From: Bacteroidales bacterium
Lineage (GTDB): Bacteria; Bacteroidota; Bacteroidia; Bacteroidales; UBA12077
Direction: 5' to 3'
DNA length: 5,285 nt
Assembly: GCA_030635365.1 (NCBI GenBank)
Contig: DAOVYZ010000279.1
Span: 1-5,285 of the forward strand
Shown here: positions 1 through 5,230 of the stretch, in pieces
How positions within the stretch are numbered: the first letter of the stretch is position 1
Layout of the letters: the number at the start of each line of letters is the position of its first letter
Made by a program: the position numbers and the translations under genes
Notes under the pieces: generated by a model
What the model was told of the DNA's origin: nothing
The model's database searches: none
What the model saw: only the letters and a program-made list of their open reading frames with translations

Positions 1-2
1 GA

Positions 3-332
3 ACAATTAGTGAAGCTTTTAAAAGAGAAAAAGTAGACTTAATTGATCATGGCAAAATCAGTGTAAAAGAGCTTAGTAAAATTTATGAAGTTAGTGACAG
101 GGCTGTTTATAGTTGGTTAAAAAAGTTTTCAAAATATGCTACGGGTGAAAGGGTAGTTGTTGAGAAAATATCAGAAGCTAAAAAGACCATTGAACTCCAT
201 CACCAAGTCAAAGAGCTAGAACAAGCCCTGGGCAGAAAACAGTTGGAATTGGACTATTATAAGGAGGTAGTAAATATTATCAGCGAACAAGAAGGTGAAG
301 ATGTGACAAAAAAGTACAAACCCAAGCAATGA
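3..332 (+). CDS. IS3-family transposase OrfA, 5'-truncated by window edge
   Basis: This is the DNA-binding subunit of the transposase, expected to recognise the IS ends and multimerise. The visible 109 residues lack only the N-terminus, which lies outside the window. A helix-turn-helix covers roughly visible residues 5-40 (KREKVDLIDHGKISVKELSK, then YEVSDRAVYSWLKKF). A charged, leucine-rich coiled-coil stretch follows at about 60-95 (VKELEQALGRKQLELDYYKE), as expected for the OrfA leucine zipper. The frame stops at TGA 330-332, which overlaps the orfB ATG as ATGA. Just before the stop is a slippery heptamer at 308-314, placed so that a -1 slip enters the orfB frame and gives an OrfAB fusion. 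In this family OrfA alone usually acts as a regulator and OrfAB as the transposase; that role is known for the family, not shown here. Confidence 0.85.
   Translation, partial: TISEAFKREKVDLIDHGKISVKELSKIYEVSDRAVYSWLKKFSKYATGERVVVEKISEAKKTIELHHQVKELEQALGRKQLELDYYKEVVNIISEQEGEDVTKKYKPKQ
308..314 (+). other. Programmed -1 frameshift site (A AAA AAG)
   Basis: In the orfA frame the codons AAA (309-311) and AAG (312-314) follow an A at 308, giving the canonical X XXY YYZ heptamer A AAA AAG used by IS911, IS150 and dnaX. A one-base backward slip continues as VQTQAMKNL, straight into orfB, which is open in that frame from 299. A purine-rich AAGGTG at 292-297 lies 10 nt upstream, the position of the Shine-Dalgarno-like stimulator in known cases. 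I see no convincing downstream stem-loop; the palindrome at 349-358 has no room for a loop. Confidence 0.8.
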
Positions 333-1216
333 AGAATTTAAATACAAAAGGATATCCTGTAAAGACTTTGTGCTGTTATTTAGGGATTAGCAGGCAAGCT
401 TACTATAAACGCATACATCAATCAATTAACAATAATAATCTTTATAATAAAATGGAAAACATTGTTAATGAGAACAGGGAAGAAAAATCAAGAGCCGGTT
501 TGCGGACAATTTATTATAAAGAAGGCTTATCCACACTGCTTGGGGTAAATCAATTTGAGATACAAATGAGTAAAAGGGGCTATGCTTTAAAGCCATATAA
601 ATCTTTTATAAAAACGACAGATTCACGAGGGCATCAATATAAATTTGATAATTTGATAGAAGGGAAACGGGTAAATGGACCAAATCAGATAATCGTAGGT
701 GATATAACATATTACAGTAATTTATCGGGTTTGTATTATATTTTTCATTTTACAGATATTTATTCGCTTGAGATAAAAGGGATTGTTGGCAGTAAAAATA
801 TGGAAGGTGTCAATTCTGAAAAGTGCCTACGTCAGATAATTAAATATAACAGCCAAAATAAATATGGCCATAAACTTATTATACATACAGATGGTGGCGG
901 ACAATACAGAAGCCATAATTTTCAAAATATGATAAGGAAAGCCGAGATATTGCCAAGCCAGGCAAAAAGCTGTTTTGAAAATGGATTGGCAGAAAGGGTA
1001 AACGGAATAATAAAAAATGAATATTTAATTGACTATAATATTAAAAATGAAAAACAGTTGAACAGGGCATTAAAAAAAATACAAAAACAGAATAATAATA
1101 AATGGCCATCAAAAATACTTGGCTATAGTACGCCACAACAATACATTAAATGGGTGGGGACGTTAAAGCCGGAAGAAAGGCCTGTGAAAATTGTAAAAGA
1201 AACACATAAAAAATAA
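329..1216 (+). CDS. IS3-family transposase OrfB (DDE catalytic subunit)
   Basis: This is the catalytic half of the IS3 transposase, which would cut and join the IS ends by the copy-out/paste-in route known for the family. The 295 residues are full length for OrfB. An HTH_21-like N-terminal region lies near residues 9-30 (VKTLCCYLGISRQAYYKR), followed by the rve integrase core. The catalytic triad reads D125 (VGDITYY), D188 (HTDGGGQYRS) and E222 (NGLAERVNGIIKNEYL). There are 33 residues between the second Asp and the Glu, against the usual 35. The ATG at 329 overlaps the orfA stop as ATGA, so coupled initiation is possible, but the frame is open back to 299 and the main product is probably the frameshifted OrfAB. 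No internal stop or frameshift is visible. Confidence 0.92.
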   Translation: MKNLNTKGYPVKTLCCYLGISRQAYYKRIHQSINNNNLYNKMENIVNENREEKSRAGLRTIYYKEGLSTLLGVNQFEIQMSKRGYALKPYKSFIKTTDSRGHQYKFDNLIEGKRVNGPNQIIVGDITYYSNLSGLYYIFHFTDIYSLEIKGIVGSKNMEGVNSEKCLRQIIKYNSQNKYGHKLIIHTDGGGQYRSHNFQNMIRKAEILPSQAKSCFENGLAERVNGIIKNEYLIDYNIKNEKQLNRALKKIQKQNNNKWPSKILGYSTPQQYIKWVGTLKPEERPVKIVKETHKK

Positions 1217-1273
1217 AGGGTTTTTAAAGGAATGGCAATCAAAAATATTCATATATTTGAACTAATAAAAAAA

Positions 1274-1296
1274 GGAGAAAAGCAATGCTTTCCTCC
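1274..1296 (-). terminator. Hairpin terminator inside the IS right end
   Basis: The arms GGAGAAAAGCA (1274-1284) and TGCTTTCCTCC (1286-1296) pair over 11 positions with one A-C mismatch. In leftward RNA the hairpin is followed by a run of seven U (plus-strand A at 1267-1273), a good intrinsic terminator. In the rightward direction the tail is only CTCTTATTTT, so it would be weaker for the transposase mRNA. It lies between the orfB stop and the right inverted repeat. It may therefore stop outside transcription from entering the IS antisense to the transposase; that role is an inference. Confidence 0.6.
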
Positions 1297-1318
1297 CTCT
1301 TATTTTCGACTGATAAAG

Positions 1319-1343
1319 CTATCCCTTAATTGGTTGCTCCCCA
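1319..1343 (-). repeat. Probable right terminal inverted repeat of the IS
   Basis: Read from 1343 leftwards the sequence begins TGGGGAGCAACCAATTAAGG. It starts with TG and has a GCAACCAATT block at the same offset as GCACCCATTT in the IS150 end as I recall it. The site lies about 100 nt after the orfB stop and just past the internal hairpin, a normal position for an IS3 end. The matching left repeat is outside the window, so this is pattern matching only. The outer edge could instead be the TG at 1346. Confidence 0.5.
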
Positions 1344-1471
1344 GCAGAGCCAATCTCCGATTCACTTTATGATTTAAAATTATTGAAAATATTATAATTA
1401 ATAAAATGGAATTATTAACAATTAAACATAAAAACTGAATATCGTGTAAACCATATTTATGAATGGACAAA

Positions 1472-1506
1472 TAATGAATAACGAATATTGAACATAGAAT
1501 AATAAA
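1472..1506 (+). repeat. Degenerate 7-nt tandem repeat, five units
   Basis: Five consecutive heptads read TAATGAA, TAACGAA, TATTGAA, CATAGAA and TAATAAA. The shared pattern is roughly TAWYGAA with GAA at the end of most units. They face a similar array at 1592-1626 on the other strand. In AT-rich DNA a short run of this kind can occur by chance; the constant 7-nt period and the mirrored partner make chance less likely. I recall similar GAATAATGAATATT-type spacers in other Bacteroidota genomes, but cannot verify this here. Confidence 0.5.
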
Positions 1507-1591
1507 GTATTGTATTATCATCAAAAACAAGTAATAGTACCCGGTACAAAAAACAATATATTTGCAAAATTAATTTCCAAGTGCTTGTTTA

Positions 1592-1626
1592 ACCTCTACA
1601 TTCATCATTCAATATTGGATATTCAA
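1592..1626 (-). repeat. Second 7-nt repeat array, opposite orientation
   Basis: Read leftwards from 1626 the heptads are TTGAATA, TCCAATA, TTGAATG, ATGAATG and TAGAGGT. Aligned to the array at 1472-1506, about 22 of 34 positions agree, including a shared AATATTGAA core. The two arrays therefore form a long imperfect inverted repeat with a central loop of about 85 nt. Confidence 0.45.
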
Positions 1627-1669
1627 ATTCAAAAAATACACAAATAGACGGCAAAGCCAAACATACATG

Positions 1670-1695
1670 GCCACCGTCTTTGACGGTGGCTTTTT
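1670..1695 (+). terminator. Strong rho-independent terminator, rightward
   Basis: A perfect 9-bp GC-rich stem GCCACCGTC (1670-1678) / GACGGTGGC (1682-1690), with loop TTT, is followed by five T (1691-1695). It works for rightward transcription. For the leftward operon that ends at 1710 the same hairpin forms but has no U-run after it, so it would be at best a weak or processing-type 3' end. No rightward gene is visible between the IS and this terminator. Confidence 0.75.
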
Positions 1696-1709
1696 AAATT
1701 ATAATAAAA

Positions 1710-2621
1710 CTACTTCTTAAACCATTTTATCGGTACAGGCAAGTTATTTATTTTAACGGAATAATAATTTTGTGTTACTGCTCCAAATCCTTTATTCCAA
1801 TTGGCTACTCCCGGAATATTTGAACCTGCAAAATCCAATAACAAGTTGGTTCCTGCATATTGCTGTATATAATTATCAATTAGTTTAAATACTGCCCGTT
1901 TAGTTTTACCTATCTCATTCACTCCCGTTTGCAGTGTTGCTCTCTCTCCCCATTTCAGAAAAAATGCAGCTGCACAAATATCTTCGTTACTATAAGCATA
2001 GTAAAGTTCTCCTAATTCATTTTCAAGTGCATACTTAACAATATTTTCCAAATCCAAATAATCTTGTTCTACAACTGAATCCACTTTCCGATCCTTGTAC
2101 ATTAATTTTATTAACTCTATTAAATACCTGACATCATCACTCAATTTTACAATTATTTCTTCATCATTTACTTTTCTAATATTTCTTTTCTGGCTTCTAT
2201 TATATTTACTACTAATTACTTCGTAATCTTCGTCCAAAGGCAGCACCTGGGTTTGCTTTAAAATACAATAATCTGCGTTAAATGTTGAATTGGATACATT
2301 CAGGTTAATTTCGATAAACTTAAAATATTTTGAGGCTTCTTTAAGAAAAGCCTGTACATAATCAACATGCCTCTCATCTGTGTAAAAAACACCCAGAAAT
2401 TGACTAAAGAATGATTTATAAAGGTATTTTATACCCAATTTATTCTTATAAGTCAGAGGCATCACAATTTCGTAATCACCAGCTATTAATGCAGTCCATC
2501 CCGGATTAACTATATTTAAATACCACGAATTTGCATATACTAATCCGTTAACCGATTGCTCAATTGCAGCATCCCATTTTTTTAAGTCAATGTCCTTATG
2601 TTTATAAAACTTAATTTCCAT
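1710..2621 (-). CDS. FemAB/GNAT-like acyltransferase (Acetyltransf_6 type)
   Basis: This is a probable cytoplasmic acyltransferase that modifies an amino-sugar or other glycan precursor; the substrate is not deducible. The 303-residue length suits the double-GNAT FemAB-like group. The N-terminal part has the group's hallmarks: KKWDAAI with YANSWYLNIVNPGW (residues 14-42), VMPLTYKNKLGIKYLYK (53-69) and FFSQFLGVFY (71-80). The C-terminal GNAT-like half has the basic SQKRNIRK stretch (143-150), GELYYAY..ICAAAFFLKW (204-224), the TGVNEIGKTKRAVFKLID segment (232-249) and LLLDFAGSNIPGVANWNKGFG (260-280). I see no membrane segment. The ATG directly abuts the stop of the deacetylase gene (TAAATG), which indicates translational coupling as last gene of a three-gene leftward operon. 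Membership of the fold is fairly sure; acetyl versus aminoacyl donor is open. Confidence 0.75.
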   Translation of the reverse strand: MEIKFYKHKDIDLKKWDAAIEQSVNGLVYANSWYLNIVNPGWTALIAGDYEIVMPLTYKNKLGIKYLYKSFFSQFLGVFYTDERHVDYVQAFLKEASKYFKFIEINLNVSNSTFNADYCILKQTQVLPLDEDYEVISSKYNRSQKRNIRKVNDEEIIVKLSDDVRYLIELIKLMYKDRKVDSVVEQDYLDLENIVKYALENELGELYYAYSNEDICAAAFFLKWGERATLQTGVNEIGKTKRAVFKLIDNYIQQYAGTNLLLDFAGSNIPGVANWNKGFGAVTQNYYSVKINNLPVPIKWFKK

Positions 2622-3605
2622 TTATTTTCTTCTGATGCAGTTTTCGCCAATAAGTTTCTTTAAAAGATACCGCCTATATTCTTGTGTTATGATAGTTTTA
2701 GCTGATTTATTACCGACTTCCATAGGCAAGCGTTGTAAATGGTATGCATGATAATCATCTTTTATTCCGGCACAACCAAATGATAAATCGAATAAAGGTT
2801 TTTTTGACGAATATATTTTTTCGAAAAACTTTTTTGAAACTTTAAAATCTGTAAACGGAAAGGCAAACACATTGTATTCCTGCTCCAGATTCCTTTTTAC
2901 CCACTCTATACTTTTTGTTGTCTGCCTTAATTGCCCATCATATGGGATTTTATAATATTCAGGATGATCTATGCTATGAGCCCCAATATGGTAACCCTGG
3001 CTTTTTAAGTCTTTCAGTTGGCTTAACGTAAGGTAAGGTTGCTCAATTTTAAGGAATTCCTTAAAATCATATTCTATTATACCTGCTATTTCATCAAGTT
3101 TTGTTTTACTATTGTAATCAATATCCAGAATACATTTACAAATTTCACTTTCGTTCTGAATTGTTTTTGCACATATAGAGCCAAATTCTTTAAGTTGGTT
3201 TTTAGTTAAACCGTTTGATTTTATCTTTTCTACCAATAAGCTGGCTTTATAACGATAAAACAGATCTTTATTATCAACAAAATCCGTATTTACAAAAAAT
3301 GCTGCCGGGATTCCTTTTTGTTTTAATATGGGAATAATAATATCATTAACTTCGCGTAAACCATCATCGAATGTAAAAAGAACCGAATTCTTTTTTAACT
3401 TCTCTCTCCCATGAACAATTTCTACCAAAAATTCAACATCAATTGGGTCATAATATTTTAAAATATAATCAATATCATTTTTAAACTGATTTGTATTACG
3501 ATTTATATATAAATTTTTTATGTGCTTTGTTTCGTAATCACATACTGAATGATACAAAGGAATCAATAATTGCCTGCCCGATATTTTAATAAGTGTGTTT
3601 AACAA
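2622..3605 (-). CDS. Polysaccharide deacetylase (NodB / CE4 family), TTG start
   Basis: This is a probable metal-dependent de-N-acetylase of a surface polysaccharide or its lipid-linked precursor. CE4 motif 1 is FTFDDG (residues 77-82, with D80 as presumed base and D81 as metal ligand). Motif 2 is HSIDH (H210 and H214 as metal ligands). FAFPF (247-251) sits where motif 3 is expected, and LYHSV (17-21) is the usual N-terminal strand. About 125 residues separate motifs 1 and 2, longer than in minimal NodB domains, so there is an insert. No signal peptide or lipobox is obvious; the start is not hydrophobic enough. The frame has a TAA stop three codons before the chosen start and no early Met, so a non-ATG start is required; TTG at 3605 is the best candidate. 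It lies 11 nt after the methyltransferase gene and abuts the acyltransferase gene. Confidence 0.88.
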   Translation of the reverse strand: MLNTLIKISGRQLLIPLYHSVCDYETKHIKNLYINRNTNQFKNDIDYILKYYDPIDVEFLVEIVHGREKLKKNSVLFTFDDGLREVNDIIIPILKQKGIPAAFFVNTDFVDNKDLFYRYKASLLVEKIKSNGLTKNQLKEFGSICAKTIQNESEICKCILDIDYNSKTKLDEIAGIIEYDFKEFLKIEQPYLTLSQLKDLKSQGYHIGAHSIDHPEYYKIPYDGQLRQTTKSIEWVKRNLEQEYNVFAFPFTDFKVSKKFFEKIYSSKKPLFDLSFGCAGIKDDYHAYHLQRLPMEVGNKSAKTIITQEYRRYLLKKLIGENCIRRK

Positions 3606-3616
3606 TGTTAATTATT

Positions 3617-4396
3617 TTATGAGAATGACTGATACCATTTTAATTTTTTATTTCCTTTGGCTGCCATAATTACTCCATAATTATCTTTACCATATATCCA
3701 TTTCCTGTTTAATATGGTTTTAACAATAAATCCCCACCAGAATAATTGATGTATACGCCTGAATTTAGTTTTAAATCCATATTCGTGTAAAAACTCTGTT
3801 ATTACCTCATAATCCGGCCTGCCATTTATTTTAGATTCTTTGAACCATGCAGTGGTTATGGTAAGGTTAAGGTGTTTAACCTTCGACAATATATTTACCA
3901 TTCCTTTTAATGCTCCATACTCAGCTCCATTAATGGTTGCATTGATATGCCCTATTTTATGAATGTCGATTTTTAAATCATTTACAATATTATCAAGGCT
4001 ATCCATCTCTACAGTATACTTTTTCTTAAAATCTACCGTAGTATCAATGGGTATATTGTTTAACTGGTTCCAGCTTGCTGAATCACCTATAAGTAAATCA
4101 CATTCACCTTTGCCTGAGAAAATTGCCTTTTGGACTAATATTATATTATATTTATTTTGGTTCAATATAGCTTGGGTAGGTTCAATATTTCTTATATCAG
4201 GATCAATGCCAATTACACAGCCTCCAGGGCTAACTCGTTTATGCATAAGGAATAAATCGCAGGTAACCGGTGCCATAATATCAAAACCTAATTGTATTCC
4301 AATTTCGCCACTTTTAAGGTTTGGGAATTTCAGGGCCGTATCAATTTGAACAAAAATTTTCCAAACTATTTTCTTAATTGCTTTTATTATGAACAT
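3617..4396 (-). CDS. FkbM-family SAM-dependent methyltransferase
   Basis: This is a likely O-methyltransferase acting on a sugar of a surface glycan. The 259 residues show the FkbM order: a glycine-bearing motif I at residues 31-39 (EIGIQLGFD), GIDPDIRNI (63-71) as the acidic cofactor-binding strand, NQNKYNIILVQKAIFS (79-94), VEMDSLDNIVNDLKI (129-143), and the FkbM signature region INATINGAEYGALKGM (151-166). Two signature positions differ from the common IDVEGAE form (T-I-N-G-A-E here), a variant I believe occurs in the family. No signal peptide is seen; the N-terminus is short, basic and hydrophobic and may lie on the membrane surface. It is the first gene of the leftward operon, with a candidate promoter about 50 nt upstream. 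The start at ATG 4396 follows an A-rich AAAAAAGGAA leader. Confidence 0.85.
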   Translation of the reverse strand: MFIIKAIKKIVWKIFVQIDTALKFPNLKSGEIGIQLGFDIMAPVTCDLFLMHKRVSPGGCVIGIDPDIRNIEPTQAILNQNKYNIILVQKAIFSGKGECDLLIGDSASWNQLNNIPIDTTVDFKKKYTVEMDSLDNIVNDLKIDIHKIGHINATINGAEYGALKGMVNILSKVKHLNLTITTAWFKESKINGRPDYEVITEFLHEYGFKTKFRRIHQLFWWGFIVKTILNRKWIYGKDNYGVIMAAKGNKKLKWYQSFS

Positions 4397-4442
4397 TTCC
4401 TTTTTTCGAGTTAACTAAAATCCTACGTTAAAATTAATTACT

Positions 4443-4474
4443 CAAAACTAACCATTAATTTATAAAATATAAAA
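4443..4474 (-). promoter_or_regulatory. Candidate Bacteroidota promoter for the glycan operon
   Basis: Reading leftwards, TAGTTTTG (plus strand 4450-4443) is a perfect TAnnTTTG -7 element. Exactly 20 nt upstream is TTTT (4474-4471), one base off the TTTG -33 element. Transcription would begin near 4436 and leave a leader of about 40 nt before the methyltransferase ATG at 4396. In such AT-rich DNA a match can be accidental, but position, strand and spacing all fit. Confidence 0.5.
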
Positions 4475-4599
4475 AGCACCAATTAAAATAAATACCAATT
4501 CCTTAAATAATATTGAAATATACTTTAATCGCCCTAATAAATTACCCTGAAATTTACTTTCTAATGGAAATTATACATCAAATTGCCAAGAAAAATATA

Positions 4600-4617
4600 C
4601 TCCAAAAAATTTTGGAG
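4600..4617. repeat. Perfect 8-bp inverted repeat, operator-like
   Basis: The arms CTCCAAAA (4600-4607) and TTTTGGAG (4610-4617) are perfect reverse complements separated by two bases. No T-run follows, so it is not a terminator in either direction. It lies in the divergent intergenic region and contains the TTTG (4611-4614) of a candidate rightward promoter, a typical place for a dimeric repressor site. No regulator gene is visible in the window. Confidence 0.4.
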
Positions 4618-4642
4618 CGTAAATTATGTATATTTATGTTTT
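4611..4642 (+). promoter_or_regulatory. Candidate rightward promoter upstream of the gene fragment
   Basis: TTTG (4611-4614), a 20-nt spacer, then TATGTTTT (4635-4642), which matches TAnnTTTG except for the last base. Transcription would start near 4649, about 26 nt before the ATG at 4675. It may be the surviving promoter of the glycosyltransferase gene whose remnant follows. Confidence 0.4.
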
Positions 4643-4674
4643 TATATCATTCTAATAATTTGGTAAAAACACTT

Positions 4675-4944
4675 ATGAAAAAATATTATCCTTCATTACT
4701 CTTTATTATTATATTAGTTAGTGTTTCATTTTATTATAATTATCACAAGATAGTATTCAAACATTTTAATAAACCGGTTTGGTATATTCTTTCGATTTTA
4801 GCAGTTTTCACTATCATTGGGCTTTGGTTGATTTATGCCCATAATTATAACCGGGAAAATGAATGTACCTATTTTTCAACAACCATATTTCCTATCCGGG
4901 ATTTAGATAAAGCCGGGATATATAATGTGGTTGTGGCTAATTGA
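4675..4944 (+). pseudogene. Remnant of an ArnT-like membrane glycosyltransferase
   Basis: The frame from ATG 4675 gives 89 residues with two hydrophobic segments (about residues 7-20 and 34-51). Two blocks recall widely separated parts of large Bacteroidota ArnT/PMT-like glycosyltransferases. The N-terminus MKKYYPSLLFIIILVSVSFY with NYHKIVFK normally leads into a conserved HQWRQ-like loop, which is absent. WLIYAHNYNRENECTYFSTT with FPIRDLDKAGIYN resembles the WYxYAxxYN...FPIWDLDK segment found hundreds of residues later. The join near residue 29 suggests an in-frame internal deletion, and the frame stops at VVVAN soon after. The frame also extends upstream to a TTG at 4513, but that part looks non-coding and ATG 4675 suits the promoter. 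Family recognition is from memory of such proteins. A real small two-TM protein is the alternative. Confidence 0.5.
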
Positions 4945-4963
4945 TATAAACCGCATTATTAAA

Positions 4964-5230
4964 ATGAAACAGAATATAATATTAAAAAATTACTTTACAC
5001 TTATCCTTGTTAATTACTGTATCCTATTAGCATTTCGGCTATTGGAAATGGTATGGATTATATTAAATTTTGGATTTCAGGATTCTTTAATTAATTCTGA
5101 AATAATAGGTGTTATTTATGACTTTATAAGCATTAATATTTTCTTAATTGTATTTTATCCCATATATAAAAATTATAGATTACAAATGATACTATTAGAC
5201 CGGCAGCAGCAGGAATTGGCAATCCTGTAA
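4964..5230 (+). pseudogene. N-terminal fragment of a multi-pass membrane protein, possibly LTA-synthase-like
   Basis: From ATG 4964 the first 70 or so residues look like a genuine membrane-protein N-terminus: MKQNIILKNYFTLILVNYCI begins the first TM segment (about 9-25), then MVWIILNFGFQDSLINSEII and GVIYDFISINIFLIVFYPIY give a second segment (about 47-68). This pattern recalls the start of Bacteroidota LTA-synthase-like sulfatases, which are about 600 residues long with five TM helices; the identification is tentative. From about residue 71 (5174 onward) the frame is simply antisense to a phosphatidylserine-synthase-like coding stretch, so the homologous part probably ends at about 5150-5190 and the tail to the TAA at 5230 is accidental. 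An upstream in-frame ATG at 4925 overlaps the previous frame and is less likely. Confidence 0.4.

Larger units (their letters stand above)
1..1343 (+). mobile_element. IS3-family insertion sequence, left end outside the window
   Basis: Two consecutive rightward frames have the IS3 layout: a small DNA-binding OrfA, then an OrfB with the DDE integrase core in the -1 frame, joined by an A-rich slippery site. The right boundary is inferred. Read leftwards from 1343 the DNA begins TGGGGAGCAACCAATT, which resembles the TG-start and internal GCACCCA-type sequence of IS3-family ends such as that of IS150. The left inverted repeat and the target duplication cannot be checked because the element starts before the window. 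Both reading frames seen are undamaged, so the copy may be active. The family call is firm; the exact end at 1343 is uncertain by a few bases, and a TG at 1346 is an alternative. Confidence 0.85.
1344..1709. other. Gene-free stretch between the IS and the glycan operon
   Basis: No convincing coding region is seen on either strand. The only sizeable frame (leftward, 1530 to 1300) starts at TTG, is low-complexity I/L/F-rich, and ends inside the IS right end, so it is taken as chance. The stretch contains two facing arrays of 7-nt repeats (1472-1506 and 1592-1626), a short odd palindrome GTACCCGGTAC (1537-1547), and a terminator hairpin at 1670-1695. A gene may have been lost or displaced here when the IS arrived, but nothing in the sequence identifies it. 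Confidence 0.6.

Noticed and set aside
349..358. Palindrome AGGATATCCT as a frameshift-stimulating hairpin
   Set aside because: With no loop bases it cannot form a stable RNA stem of useful length.
1300..1530. Leftward 76-aa frame rich in I, L and F
   Set aside because: It starts at TTG, is low-complexity from AT-rich DNA, and its last 15 or so residues come from the IS right end, so it is a chimera rather than a gene.
1537..1547. GTACCCGGTAC odd palindrome
   Set aside because: Only 5 bp per arm with one central base and no promoter or gene nearby; too short to call an operator.
1344..1700. CRISPR array, tRNA or attachment site next to the IS
   Set aside because: The heptads have no spacer structure, no tRNA arms or T-loop were seen, and no integrase other than the IS transposase is present.
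3963..4349. Rightward 128-aa frame
   Set aside because: It lies wholly antisense inside the well-supported FkbM methyltransferase gene and has no recognisable domain.
4513..4674. N-terminal extension of the rightward frame before ATG 4675
   Set aside because: It starts at TTG, runs through the inverted repeat and the candidate promoter, and has no protein-like features; the family-like N-terminus begins at 4675.
4925..4963. Upstream ATG of the second rightward fragment
   Set aside because: It overlaps the previous frame; the membrane-protein-like start MKQNIILKNY begins at 4964.
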